Below, piece by piece: positions 48,650 to 60,439 of a DNA stretch of 64,000 bases (its first letter is position 1; every line of letters starts with the position of its first letter). This stretch comes from Adenophora triphylla var. japonica (Eukaryota > Streptophyta > Magnoliopsida > Asterales > Campanulaceae). The notes below the pieces were generated by a model. That model made no database searches and was not told the origin of the DNA. It was given only the letters and a program-made list of their open reading frames with translations. The stretch is taken from positions 1 through 64,000 of the forward strand of contig JAFEMH010005418.1 in the NCBI GenBank assembly GCA_022495995.1, in the 5' to 3' direction. The position numbers were made by a program, and so were the translations under genes.

Positions 48650-51600
48650 TGAGAAGTATTGGGATAGGTTGATGTAGTTTCGACTCAGTTGGGTGCATCA
48701 TTCTATTCTATTATGGAGCAAGATGAGATAATGGTTGATGTAGTTTCGACTCAGTTGGGTGCATCGTTCCATGTATCTCATACGTTTGAAATTGGTTAAA
48801 CTTAATTGGTGCTTTCAAAAGAGTTTTGACCCAAGGCATAAGATGAGATTAAAACATGTTTTGACATATGATGTCTAAAATCTCATAAAGGATCTAAGAG
48901 TCACATATGATGTGATTGATAAATGTTATCTACTTAAATAACTTAATTTTGGGCATTGACTCGCTTAAACCAAAATTGAAGTGAAATATGGATCTTAGCC
49001 CATTATAATTATATGATACATGCTTGTATTTGAAGGTGTATAATTTAATGGGAGTATTTGTAAAATACATTATTTGCTCTTAAATGATAAAGGTGTTGAT
49101 ATTGATATGTGTTCATATAATTTGTATATTTTGTTGTAGAAGTAGCATTATATAATAATAATTGCGATTCGTCCTTATGAAGGACAAAGTTCGAAAGGAA
49201 TGATACAAATAATTTTGATTGGATCAAAAGCCTAAAGAATGGTTCTTAGGTAAATTTGTACGTTCTTGACGAATCCGTTCCTACTGAACCCATTGCAAAT
49301 GTTGCAAAGGGCAAATAAGGAAGCAACATTAGAAACATATTGATGATTCTGACAATATTGCTTGCCTTGTAATTGCCACCATGTTTAAAGGCTCTTATGA
49401 AGAACCTTGAACATATGGGAGTCACTTTTGTTCTAGAATAACGTAAAAAAGAAACGTTCCAAGTGCGAGCTAGGCAAAAGATGTATGTTGTGGTGAAGGC
49501 CCTTAATGCATGAGATGCAACAAGGAGCAATCCGCAAAAGTGTTAATGGTTAACACAAAAAAGGGGTTCATAAAGGAAAACAAAGTAGGTAAAGCAAAGG
49601 TTGCTAAACCTAAGACAAAAGTTGTCAGAGCCGAAGAGGCTAAACCCAAAGTGTCTCAAAAGGATGCAGTTTGCTACCATTGCAATAAGATTGGTCATTG
49701 GAAGCAAAGTTGCAAGGCTCATTAGGAAGGCCTAAAAAGTGAAAAAAAGGGCAATATGATTGCTACTACTTCAAGTATCTATATGATAGATATTTTCCTT
49801 TCAACTTCTTGTTCTTGGGTATATGATACCGGATTGGATCCCACATTTATTTAAATGTGCAAGGAACAAAGAATAGAAAGTTACTCAAATAAGGTAAATT
49901 AAACCTAAGCATGGGAATGGAGCAAGAGTTGCTACATTAGCCATAGGGACTTATGAAGTCACCTTACCTTGTGAAGTAGTACTTGTTTTGAATAAGTGTG
50001 ACTACGTTCCGAATTTGAGTAGGAGTATTATTTCCGTTTCTTAAATGGATGATGAAGGATATAATTTTCTTATTTTCAATAAGAAGTTTTATATTTATTT
50101 AATAATATGCCTTATTGTAATGCATATGTCATTAAATGGTCTTCATATCCTTCGATGATGAGAAACAAAATAATATTGAAGATATCTATAATATAAATGG
50201 GAAATCTAAATCGAACAATATGAACAAAGCGTTCATATGGCATTGCCGGCTTGGTCAAATAAATAAGAAACATATTTCTAAACTCCATTAACATGGACTT
50301 TTAGACTCATATGACCATGAATCATTTGAGGAATGTGGATCTTATTTATTGGGATTATCGACCAAACCACCCTACACTAAAGTAGTGGGAGGGCTAGCGA
50401 CTTATCGTCATTATACATGAGATGTATGTGGACTATTAAGCAAAGCATTGCTAGAGGAGGATTTCGATATTTCATCACATTTCACTAAAAGATTTATCTA
50501 GATATGACTATGTCTATCTGATGAAGTCCAAAAGTGAATCGTTTGAGATGTTTCGAACATTTCAAGATGAAATACAAAGCAACTTGGCAAAACTATTAAG
50601 TACTTCGATTAGATCAAGGTGGTGAATATTTGAGCCAAGAATTTGACAATCATCTCAAAACTGTGAAATCGTTTCAGAGTTGACTCCCACCAGAAAACCA
50701 CATTGTATGGTGTGTCTGAGAGGAGGAATTGAACCTTGTAGGACATGGTTCATTCGATGATGTGTCAAGTTGACTTTCCTATTTCCTTTTGAGGATATGC
50801 ATTAGAAATAATGTGGTTACACTAAATTGAGTCCTTACTAAATCGGTTCCTAAGGCCCCACATGAGATGTGGCATGGAAGAAAACTTAGTTTGTCTTTCA
50901 TGAAGATTTGGGGTCATGCGAATCTTATGTAAAGAGACTTGTCTCTTATAAGTTAGCACCAAATTCGACAAAGTTATTTTCGGAAATTAATCTTACAACC
51001 ACAAAGAGAACAAAATGTTTGTTGCTCTATACGATTTGTTTCTTGAGAAATAGTTTCTCAATAAAAGAATCTAGTGGGAGTAAAATTAATCTTGAAAGAA
51101 GTTCAAGAACCCGAAAATAATATGGAACCAAGAGTATAGACGGAACCAAGTTCACAAAGAGTTGTGGAACCGGTTCAAGATGCACAAGTCCATCGTAGAT
51201 TGGATGAGTCACGATCCGAACTCAAGGAATAATGATTTCTCGTTGCGGAAAGTGATAAAGTGGAAGTCATTAAGAATGACGATCCTACTTGCTATCAAGA
51301 AGCGATGTCCCTCCTAATTTGGATAGATGGTTATGAACCATGGAATCCGAATTGCAATCCATGTTTGACAATCAAGTTTGGAACTTGATTGGGCTACCTA
51401 AAGGTGTAAAAACTAAAGGGTGCAAGTAGGTCTTCAAGACCGACATGGATGGGAAGGTGTATACTTTCATGACTAAAAATTGTAACAAAGGGATTTGGGC
51501 AAATTCATAGTATTGACTATGTTGAAACCTTTTTCGCCGCTACAATGTCGAAGTCTATTAGAATTTCAACTGCCATTATCACATATTGTGACTATGTGAT

Positions 51601-52840
51601 ATGACAAATGGATGTCAAACGACTTTCTTTAAATGGAAAGATTATTAAGGATGTGTAGAGTACACAACCCGAATAGTTTGTCGATCTAAGAAACTCTAAT
51701 AAAGTATGCATGTTGCAAAGATCCATGAGATGGGTTGAAGCAAGCTTCAAGGAATTGGAATCTTTATTTTGATGAATTGGCCAAAGAGTTTGACTTCATC
51801 GAAGAACAAAGATGAACCTTGTGTATGCATGAAATTCAAATGGGAGCGTAGTATTATTTCTATTGTTTTATTACAATGATATCTTACTCATTGGAAAAAC
51901 AAGTTCCGACACTTAAGACTCGTCAAGTCTTGGTCAAGGAATGTTTTCTCAATGAAAGATAAGGGTGAAGCCGCTTACATCCCTTGGCATCAAGATCTAT
52001 AGAGATAGATCTAGAAGGATAAATTGGTTTGAGTCAAAGTGTTCACATTGACAAGATTCTTAAAAGAGTCTAAGAAGAGTAGCTTGTCAATGGATCATGG
52101 TATTTCTCTTAGCAATATTCATTGTCTTATGACAACTGATGAGCAAAATGGAAAATGAATGAAGTTACATATGCTTCGGCATTTGATCCGTCATGTATGC
52201 CATGATTTGTACTAGACCCGGCGTTTCATATGCTCCATGCATGATGAGTCGATACCAATCGATCCCGATATAAACCATTGGATGGGAGTCAAGATGATCC
52301 TTAAGTACTTAAGAAGAACTAAGGATATGTTCTTGGTATTTGAAAGATTGGAAGTTAATCTTGTTGTAAGGGTTACATAGATGACTAGCTTCCAAACTGA
52401 CAAAGTTAATTTTAAAATCGCAATTAAGATTTATGTTTATGCTTATTAGAGGTGCGGTTTTGATTGAAGAGTTCCAAGCGTAAATTGTAGCCAATTCTAC
52501 TACTAAGGCCAAATTTTAGCAACATATGATGTGGCTAAAAGAGGCGCCGATCAAAGTTCATTAGTGTTTTGGAAATGTTCCAAGTATCACTAATCGCTGA
52601 AACTCTTGTTATGACTATAGTGGTACCACTTGTGCAAACAATGGAACCAAGGTCACAACAACGATCCAAACACTCACTTAGATGTTCTTTGAGGAATTCA
52701 TAAAGAATGAGAAGAAGTTAAGATATACAAAGTATCAACCGATGATGACATTAGGGATTCACTTACAAAGACCCTCGCACAAAGCGTAAGCATGATGGTC
52801 ATGTTAGATCCATGAGTATTCGATACATAAATGGAGCCTA
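48650..52840 (+). pseudogene. Copia gag-pol pseudogene, heavily decayed
   Basis: Recognisable pieces in order: gag (LDESVPTEPIANVAKGK, about 49260-49312), CCHC knuckle CYHCNKIGHWKQSC (about 49674-49715), protease-like LGYMIPDWIPH (about 49815), integrase start FIWHCRLGQINKKHISKLH (about 50236-50292), RT (YQEAMSLLIW; GFGQIHSIDYVETFFAATMS, about 51494-51550; YNDILLIG, about 51870-51895) and RNase H pieces (MYAMICTRPGVSYA, about 52195; SKLTKLI). Gag-pol order is complete but every domain has several frameshifts and stops, and no piece longer than about 70 codons stays open. Confidence 0.85.
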
Positions 52841-52854
52841 GTGCAAGTGGGAGC

Positions 52855-54312
52855 CGTTAGTGTGTGCCCTAGGCTTATAGTTTCTATAAACCTTGTTGTA
52901 TCGTCTTTATCATTAATAAAAGAGAAATTTTATTTTGATTAATATATGTTTTACATGTTTATTATATTAATCGTGTCCCTAGTTATTTAGTGTAAGTTGG
53001 TAATGGATGATCATAGAGATGATCATATGCATAGAGATGCACATTACAAACTTGTAAATAACTAGTATAATTGTCAATGGATAATCATATGATGATTATA
53101 TGCATAGAGATGCACATTGAAATTATGGGTACTTGTTAGAGAACAAGTGACCGGACTTGACCCGTATGAGATTTATGTCATGGTCAAATGTCATAATTAA
53201 ATCTCATATGGTCACTTCATTTAGTCCCTAGACTCGAGATTATCATGACCTTACATATGATAGAAAGTTATGTTTGATTTTAGTCAAACGGTATCTTAAC
53301 ACGATATCTATAAAGGCTATCTTTGGCATGATCGGATTCATGATGGGAAGGATGATAAGTCAAGATGGAATTTGTCCCTCGGAAGAGAGATGTTTTGCTT
53401 GGGCCCCTCGATGAGTGATAATGATGAAAGCGTGTGGCCACACCCCAATACGATTGGACTATCATTATACTCAAGATCGAGAAAGCATTGAACAAATACA
53501 AGTTGACGTGGACCATGACTTGTGTTCAATATAACATCGTGAGACAAAGGGAGGAATGGAAGTGTACCATTGGAAACGTGAACTCTTACGTTGTGTTATT
53601 TGGGTAGACATAATGGCTTGCTAGAGTCCGCTTATGTCTTATGAGGGTCGATATGATCGGACTCATTGCCAACATAATACAATCCTATTGGGTCACACAC
53701 AAATAGAATGAATTGGTTGAACAAAAGGAAGAATGATTGAAAGTTCTAAAAACTGGCTAATTATGTCACGCGACATAACTAGCCACTGGCTAGTTATGTC
53801 ACGCGACATAACTAGCCACTGCACGCGTTTTTGACACTGTTTCTCCTAATTCGATTAGGAAACATATTTACACTAAAGTAGTATAAATATGAGAGGTCCG
53901 TTAACCCTAATGGTCCGCCGAAATTTTCAAGGGAAAATCATAACAAAATACTCTCAATATTCTTCCATAAGTTTTAGGAATCTAGCAATTCCCAACCCGA
54001 GAATCGTTCTCGACATTCATATTTGTGTGGATTACCAAAAGAGGGTCTTAATTTGTTCAAACAAATCAAAGGCCTAGAGTTCAAATCTGAAGATCCAAAG
54101 AAGTTGAAGATTCGAAGATTTGAAGATCAAAAAGTTTGTGATTACGAATCACATAATTATCCGTTCGATAGCTCAAGACCGTAAAGCAATTAAGGTTGGT
54201 AAATTCTATCTCATAGGAATTCAATTTAATCGTATAGAACGGATCTTAGGGCTTGGGTTTTGTGTTAATTTGATGCTTAATTCCGCTGCGCATGGACCCA
54301 TAAAACCCAACA
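52855..54312 (+). repeat. Copia 3' LTR
   Basis: The partner of 46242-47704. It is preceded by the polypurine-like AAGTGGGAG at about 52845. The inverted repeats recur at 53755-53817. Confidence 0.95.
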
Positions 54313-54317
54313 TGGCA

Positions 54318-55607
54318 TTCATGGGCATATTTGTTGTCTGTGTGTCACTCCCATCCATCAAAGTAAACATGGCTTATTGGAACTCGCGGCGAGACACGAG
54401 GTAAGTTGTCAGCAATTCCAACTTGATCATGCAATCCCCTATTTCGCAAAATGCCTCTCCAGGAGATGAGAGGTTGGGGGGTGCCATCAGGAGAATTGGC
54501 AGGAAGGGTAACAAGGGTACGAATGGCGGCACAGAGGATATTGTCGCCAACAACGGATGCATTTCCGGTTTCAATGTGAGGTTTGATAGCGTAAAGATCG
54601 GCGGGATGAGACCATCCCACGCGGGAAACGATAAAGAGTGGGTTGCTCAACCATTCGTGGACTTTGGTAGGTAAAGGAGTGAGGATTTTGGGGCCTCGTT
54701 GGTACTGAAGGGAAGGGCGAGTTTCTTCTATCCCGTCAGCAAGTTTATTGGTTTGCTTGTATCCTTTGAATAAACTGACTAAGGATGTAATAGTGGGTTC
54801 TTTCCTTAAGGCGCGACATATAGTGATAAAAGCAGTAATGATCCTAATGGCGTTTGGGTGAATCTCTGTTATCATAGCCTGGGCTTTGTATAAGACTTCA
54901 CAAAGAAAAGGATCTAGAGGAATTCTAAGGCCTGCCTTAAGTTGGGAAGGGAAGACTACTATACCATCCCGCATTTCTCTTAAATGGGCGAGAGATGTAT
55001 TTCCTTGATAATCAAAAATATGATAAATCGAATGATCTATATGGTAGAGTCTGTGCCAGTCGGTGATGGGGTTAGGAATGAGGGAACTTGTGTTTGATAC
55101 AAGAGAGGATCCCGCCTTAGCATGGGCGGGATTGGTAAAAAGGGTACCTTCAGTTAAATTCAGATTTTGAACCCCGGTGGAAGGGGGATTGCTGGACGCC
55201 GCCGCGGGAGAGGAAGTCGCTGGATCAGTCATCTCGCGGGAATCATTGAAAGAAGAAGAAGAAAGGACTGATTTATAATGCATCCTACATTTGGAAAAAG
55301 GGTCAGCGACACAATGGGATTCAGATGAGTCGCTTAAATTGGGGTCATACTTATCTTTGATAAATCGGACCAATTCTGTATGGGAAGTAAAAATATGGGA
55401 CATAGGGGCTGAAGGGGGAAGAAAGAAGCGGCCTTGGATTTCGAGAGAGTCGATTACCGAAGGATACACCCAATTCTCAACAAGTAGCTTGACTATGTCG
55501 GCCTTGGGCAATCTCGCCCAAGTAGTTCGCAGGCGCCTGTATAAGCCGCCTGAAACTTGACATTTACCGTACCTAACCCGCCTAGAACAATTTTTATACC
55601 TCGCCAT
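54318..55607 (-). pseudogene. Element 2 antisense accessory gene, exon 1 (5' part), cut by copia
   Basis: The ATG is at 55607 (MARYKNCSRRVRYGKC; LRTTWARLPKADIVKLLVEN). The core block SQLKAGLRIPLDPFLCEVLY (about 54938-54880) aligns with QFEAGLRLPLDPFICEFLE of the Element 1 gene, followed by an ITAFITICRALRKEP-like helix. An in-frame TGA at 54345-54347 precedes the Cys cluster. The reading frame continues YAHECQ up to 54318, where copia inserted in the codon before SCKGT. Both the stop and the insertion make it inactive now. The long open N-terminal frame suggests recent loss. Confidence 0.8.
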
Positions 55608-56030
55608 GAAGGGTAGTTTGGGAAAAAATTTAAGGGATAAAAAGAATAACAAGACTCAAACAGTTGGAAGAAAAGGAAAAATTAAAAAATAGAGGTTTAA
55701 AGAATATGAAAGGTTTGAAAAAAGGCGTTACCTGGTAAAGAAGAGGGTTTTGGTCGGAAAAGATGAAGGGCCACCGGAAAATATGAAGAGACGCCGGAAA
55801 TAAAGATCGAATCTTGGGAAATGAGGAATAAGACTCCAAATCAACTTCAAATAGCCAAAGATGAACGAAGTAGTGCCCAAGAAACGATTTCAGGGAAATA
55901 ATCAGTAAAGACACGGTGAAAATAGGAGATAAATTCGTCGGAGTTGAAAGTTGGAATGACCGGAAAAAATAGGGAGGGTTTGTTCAGTAAGGCAAGTGAG
56001 TAAAAAGGGGAAAATGGGAAACGAAGGGAG

Positions 56031-56038
56031 TATTTATA
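56031..56038 (-). promoter_or_regulatory. TATA box of the Element 2 antisense gene
   Basis: On minus, CATATAAATACTCCC lies about 430 bases before the ATG at 55607. The words TATAAAT and CTCCC are shared with the Element 1 antisense promoter. Confidence 0.55.
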
Positions 56039-56294
56039 TGAGAGAGAAGGGAGGGGAATTGATTGATGTGACAATTAAAAGGAGATTTTGAATTTCCTTT
56101 TTATTTGGCACGGTTCCCAAATGACGGCACATTAAATTTTAGGGGCGCATCAGGAAGACGACACGTGTATGGATAGGGGTCTACAATGGTCTAGCTTCTT
56201 GAAGAAGGAATTATATATCACGAAAGGGCGAGTCAGTGAACATCAAGTTTTTGGCGAGACCATAAATGAATCTCGCCATAAACTTAGGGGCTTC

Positions 56295-57053
56295 TGATGC
56301 TGCCCAAAAATAATTGATAGGCCCGACCCAAGCCCAAAGGCGAGAAATTATCAAGCAAGCCCAAAGCGAGATAAAGCCCAAAAAAGAAGATAAGAATAAA
56401 AATGGCCCAAGTGTGAATCGCAGGAAATCATAGTGGGAAGTATTCCGCTAAGTTCAATGAAAAGGGGAAGATCGAGGCAGTAATAGCGAGATGATATGAG
56501 GATAATGGCGAGATAATGGGGCAAGCTAGCGAGATAATGATGAGAAAAGAGAGGCGAGACATTATGATAAGGCGACACGAATCATGGTTAACTTTATCCG
56601 GCGAGAGATGGATCCCAGTTGGTGTGATTCGTAAGAGGCGGCATATAAATATCTATGGAGTGGGACCCATTGAACGGTTATGCATTGGGAAGAGTGATCA
56701 CGTGTTGGGAGTCTATTTCTATCAAGGACCACTGAAGTGATGACACGTGTAAAGAGGCATGGAACGTGAGGAGGTCATGTGCACGGCACGAGGGAAGGGG
56801 TATATATATGAGGGATAGTCTTCATCCTCAAGGTACGTTGAATACAGACACACACACCCACAAAAACCCTTTCCTATTGTTCAGATTCTCTTTTCTCAGA
56901 CAAACACTTATCCTCACGCCGGAGGGGCTTACGCCGGAGCCGCCCCCGGCTTAGTTGACGTTTACTTGTGTACAGGCGTGAAGAAGGAGCCGGAGCTGTC
57001 CAATTCCGATTACAACGGTGTGTTGCTGTTTGAGGAAATTCCTGGCAACATCA
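56295..57053 (+). repeat. Element 2 3' LTR
   Basis: Same length as the 5' LTR. The four substitutions noted are CGATT/TGATT, TTAAG/TGAAG, CACATG/CACGTG and CCCTCGG/CCCCCGG. Confidence 0.95.
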
Positions 57054-57270
57054 AATTCTTTTATTAATTAATTTGGTCCTTTTAATTAATAATGGATTCT
57101 CTTATTTAAATATTTCCTTTTAATTAAATTAATTGTTAAATGGATTGAAAGTAATGGGCTTGAGTTATTATTGAACTAGAATTTTGTGGACTTGTTTTAT
57201 TGGGCTTGGATTACCTAATTAGCCTAGGTTATAAAACCATCTATATATATATACATTCTTTTTAATACCT

Positions 57271-57390
57271 TTTTTTTTCTTTTTATGTAAGAGGATCAAC
57301 ATATGTTCTCATTTCCCCCCATTGGTGACTCGAACTCGAGACCTTCGGTCTCAAGTGAGGAGTGCCTACCACCAGGCTACAACCTTCTTG
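57271..57390 (-). mobile_element. tRNA-derived SINE (minus strand) in Element 3 LTR
   Basis: On minus it reads GACAAGAAGGTTGTAGCCTG, GTGGTAGGCACTCCTCACTT and GAGTTCGAGTCACC (B box), and ends in a poly-A-like tail (T run on plus at 57271-57285). It is the same family as 17705-17815. AATACCT occurs on both sides (57264-57270 and 57401-57407), a likely target duplication. Confidence 0.75.
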
Positions 57391-57422
57391 TCTCTTTTCT
57401 AATACCTAGGATTATAAAACCA

Positions 57423-57424
<2 letters not shown>

Positions 57425-57492
<68 letters not shown>
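57425..57492. repeat. (TA)n microsatellite
   Basis: About 34 uninterrupted TA units. The flanking CTAATACCTAGG/TTATAAAACCATC segment is itself duplicated on the left side of the SINE. Confidence 0.97.
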
Positions 57493-57495
<3 letters not shown>

Positions 57496-57951
57496 TATTT
57501 TCTAATACCTAGGGTTAGTTTTTATTTTTCAAACCAAAGAAATAGAGAGAGAGGGAGGCGGCACCTTTTGTTGCCGTGAATAGAGGGAGAACGTGAGAGA
57601 GAGAGAGGGGCAGCCTGAAAGAGAAAGAAAGAAGAAGGCTTGGCTTGGAAGAAGGATTAGCTTGGATGGAAGAAGGAAAAGAGGAAGAAAGTATCATCCA
57701 AGGTAAAGTATTCGTTTCGTATCAATTATTGTTTTTGGATTTAAAACCTAGAATTTCTGGAGATTTAAATTAGGGTTTGTTTTATAAATATTGATGATTA
57801 ATTAAGAATGATCAAATGATATTTTGATAAATGATTATTAATTGAAAACCTAATATTGATTTGGGTTGGGTATGTAATCAAAGGAATGAACCTAAGGTAT
57901 TGCATGCTAAGAATGGAAGAATCAAAATTAGGGTTAGTGGGTGTATTGGGT

Positions 57952-58060
57952 GTGAATAGTAATCCATGAATAGTAATTTGTGAATAGTAATCTGTGAATA
58001 GTAATACATGAATAGTAATCTGTGAACAGTAATTTGTGAACAGTATTTGTGAATAGTAAT
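57952..58060. repeat. Minisatellite of about 15-bp GTGAATAGTAATC units
   Basis: Around seven imperfect copies of (T)GTGAATAGTAATYY; two copies carry GAACAGT. Confidence 0.88.
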
Positions 58061-58577
58061 TTTGGGTATATGAAAGATGATAATGAAGGATTAAAGATGG
58101 GTTAGAAACCTAGAAATCCTAAGGGTATTTTGGGAAACCTAAAAAGGGTACTAATTAACCTTAAGAAGAGTTAAAGAGAAATAACTCATAAGTTAACAAG
58201 ATGATATAAGTTGGGTAATTAAAGTAAATAGGAATTACTTTTACCCTAAGAAATGTTATTTGCATGATTGTAGATTCGTGCCGAAAATCATTGCAAGGAA
58301 ACGCAAGCGTTTAAGGTAAGGGATTACGCTCCTTAGCATTCGATTGTTTCATATCCTTTGTGTTAGGATTCTAAAAATTTCATAAAGTATATGCTACCAA
58401 GTGACCGGTAGTGATTTGTATTCCCTCGTTATGAACGTTCTTGGAATATCTTACCATTGATGCGTTTTGTTCAATGTGTATCTATGTAAATTGAAATTGA
58501 CTTATGTGTTCTTGTACTATGAACACTATGTGTATATGATGTTAAATTTGTCCAATTGATAAGGACTTTATATGTTT

Positions 58578-58740
58578 GGGGTCGTTACATTGAAATGACC
58601 TAATGCCTAAACAGATTAAAATGGCCTCAATGTTAGATAAATTGGTCTAAACAGATTGAAATGACCTGGGTCTAGTCAGATTGAAATGACCTCACTAAAA
58701 AATGGGTTGGTCTAGTCAGATTGAGATGACCTAAATTCTA
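58578..58740. repeat. GGTC...GACC motif cluster in Element 3 LTR
   Basis: Repeated words of the form GGTCTAGTCAGATTGAAATG followed by ACC, each able to pair GGTC with GACC. The same motif returns at 60440-60780. Confidence 0.7.
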
Positions 58741-59364
58741 TAGATGTGATTATCATGAGAGAATAAGGGGGCGCTCTGATAATAGCGTAAGAGAACCTTA
58801 TTCAACGATTGCCTGAAAAGGTGAATCGGAGTCGCCTAGATGAAAGGTGCACAAGTACTTGGAATTGACGGACAAGTGTGTGTAAATCTCTATCTGTTAT
58901 TTGTAAAAGTGCCACTACTTGTTATTTGAAAAAGTATCTTTCATTGACATTCTCAGTACCTAAACTATTTATTGTACCTGTTACGCTTTCGTTGATATAT
59001 TATTAAATTCCGTTTGTTCCGGTCGTCTCTTCTTAGAAACCGAAGAGACCCCTTATGAAATTACTGAGCTTTGTTCGCTCACCCTTTCATATTCTTTCCC
59101 CTCCCAGGTAATAAATGATTGGAGTGGATTGGCTGCATATTTGGTGGATTAGCGGCTTTTGGAGTTCGAGTAATTATTTTAGAACATTAAGTATTTCGAT
59201 GAGCTAGTGGACTGTACTAGCCATAGCAAATGTTACCGTTTTCAGTATTTAAGTTATTTCAAGTAGTGGTTAGTATTTTGAATTATGGTTTTAGTAGCCG
59301 TTGAAGGTTATTCTATTATCAAATTAAGTATTATTATTATGTATGAATTTTGGGGTCGTTACAG

Positions 59365-59377
59365 TTGGTATCAAAGC
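59365..59377 (+). other. Element 3 primer-binding site (initiator Met type)
   Basis: TTGGTATCAAAGC directly follows the LTR and differs by one base from TTGGTATCAGAGC. Confidence 0.8.
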
Positions 59378-59474
59378 TTTGGTTTTAGGTCACATGGGAG
59401 ATCTTAGATTGTTAAGGCTATTAGAAGAGAGTAGTACTTAACCAAGATTGGGTTTACCTAGTACTTTGGAAGTT

Positions 59475-59705
59475 AGCACTTTTGAGAAGTTGCTCTTATA
59501 GGAAACCTTCTATAGTTGGAAACCTTCTATAACTGGGAGTTGCTATTTTAGGAACCTACTATTTATGGAAACATCCTATTTCAGGAAACCTTATAAGTTT
59601 GGAAACTTTCTATGTCTAGAAACTTACTATTTCTAGAAACTTTCTAATTATGGAAACTAGCTATTTTGAGGAACTTTCTATTTTTGGAAACTTTTATTTT
59701 GGGGA
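59475..59705. repeat. Degenerate tandem repeat, about 19-bp units
   Basis: Variants of GGAAACTTTCTATTTNT occur about ten times at the start of the interior, where a gag leader would be. Confidence 0.75.
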
Positions 59706-59799
59706 TCTTATGATAAGGCAAAGGATTAGCCTTAATAAGCACGATGAAACCTTATTGAGGAAAGATAGAGAATATTAATTAAGTATGAACGCATAAGTA

Positions 59800-60430
59800 T
59801 GATATGGCTGGATATGGTAAAGCTTTGAGGATGAAATTGAGGCATAAGTCCCTGAGAACGAAGTCAATCAAAAGGTATGCGTCAAGAATTAAGAGGCTTA
59901 GAAATGCTTTGAAAAAAGGCAAAGGAAGATTTGGTTAGGGAAGAGGAGTATATTAAGGAAATTATAGAGTAATTAGATCAGTGGTATTTTGAGCTACGGG
60001 ATTTAAGGGCCACTATGCTAGTGATCGGAGTGCCCAATAAAGGCAACCTAGTGGATGAAAATACTACAGAGGAAATAGCTGAGGAGATGATAGGGAGTGA
60101 AGCTGCGCCAATTGAAATTGATGATGAAGAGCCACTAGTAGCACCTAAGTGTAGGGCCCGAGGAAGACAAAGGGATCCAAGAACAACGTGAGAATGTCAA
60201 GTGGAAGACCTAGGGGAAGACCTAGGAAGAATGCAGCTCCGTGAATAAAGTTGGGATTCTATTTTGTTGCTTCTAGAAGAATGAGTGATAATTTAGTTAG
60301 TTATTGGTGTTTTAAGGATGTATTGTTTAAATCGAAGTCTTCTTATATGAAATAAAGTTAGTTTATACTTTGCGACATGGTGTTTTGAATTGAAATTTAT
60401 TCTCCAGTGTTAAATTGATATGTTAACTGG
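59800..60430 (+). other. Element 3 gag region, unrecognisable
   Basis: Position and a few Lys/Arg-rich and acidic stretches suggest decayed gag, including an AT-hook-like GRPRGRPRKN (about 60202-60233). No gag domain can be identified and no frame is open for long. Confidence 0.35.
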
Positions 60431-60439
60431 AACAGAGAA

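Larger units (their letters stand above)
46242..54312 (+). mobile_element. Ty1/copia retrotransposon nested in Element 2
   Basis: The LTRs are 46242-47704 and 52855-54312, beginning TGTTAGTGTGTGCCC (first base changed in the right copy) and ending AAACCCAACA. The target duplication TGGCA is at 46237-46241 and 54313-54317. About 20 differences between the LTRs were seen by eye over 1.46 kb. It lies in plus orientation, opposite to the antisense gene it disrupts. The interior is heavily decayed. Confidence 0.95.
35506..57053 (+). mobile_element. Element 2: Tat-clade Ty3/gypsy retrotransposon with nested copia
   Basis: Both LTRs are 759 bp (35506-36264 and 56295-57053), with only about four substitutions seen by eye. 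The target duplication AATTC is at 35501-35505 and 57054-57058. The order is primer site, gag, protease, pol, repeat-rich spacer, antisense gene, 3' LTR. It is 21.5 kb with the copia insertion and about 13.5 kb without. It inserted very recently into the LTR of Element 3. Confidence 0.95.
57059..59363 (+). repeat. Element 3 5' LTR, remainder
   Basis: About 2.3 kb, ending GGTCGTTACA. It carries its own SINE insertion, a long TA repeat, a GA-rich leader (57541-57680), a GTGAATAGTAAT minisatellite and a group of GGTC...GACC motifs. Confidence 0.8.

Noticed and set aside
57303..57512. Small open frame with an Ile-Tyr run
   Set aside because: Translation of the SINE and the TA microsatellite.
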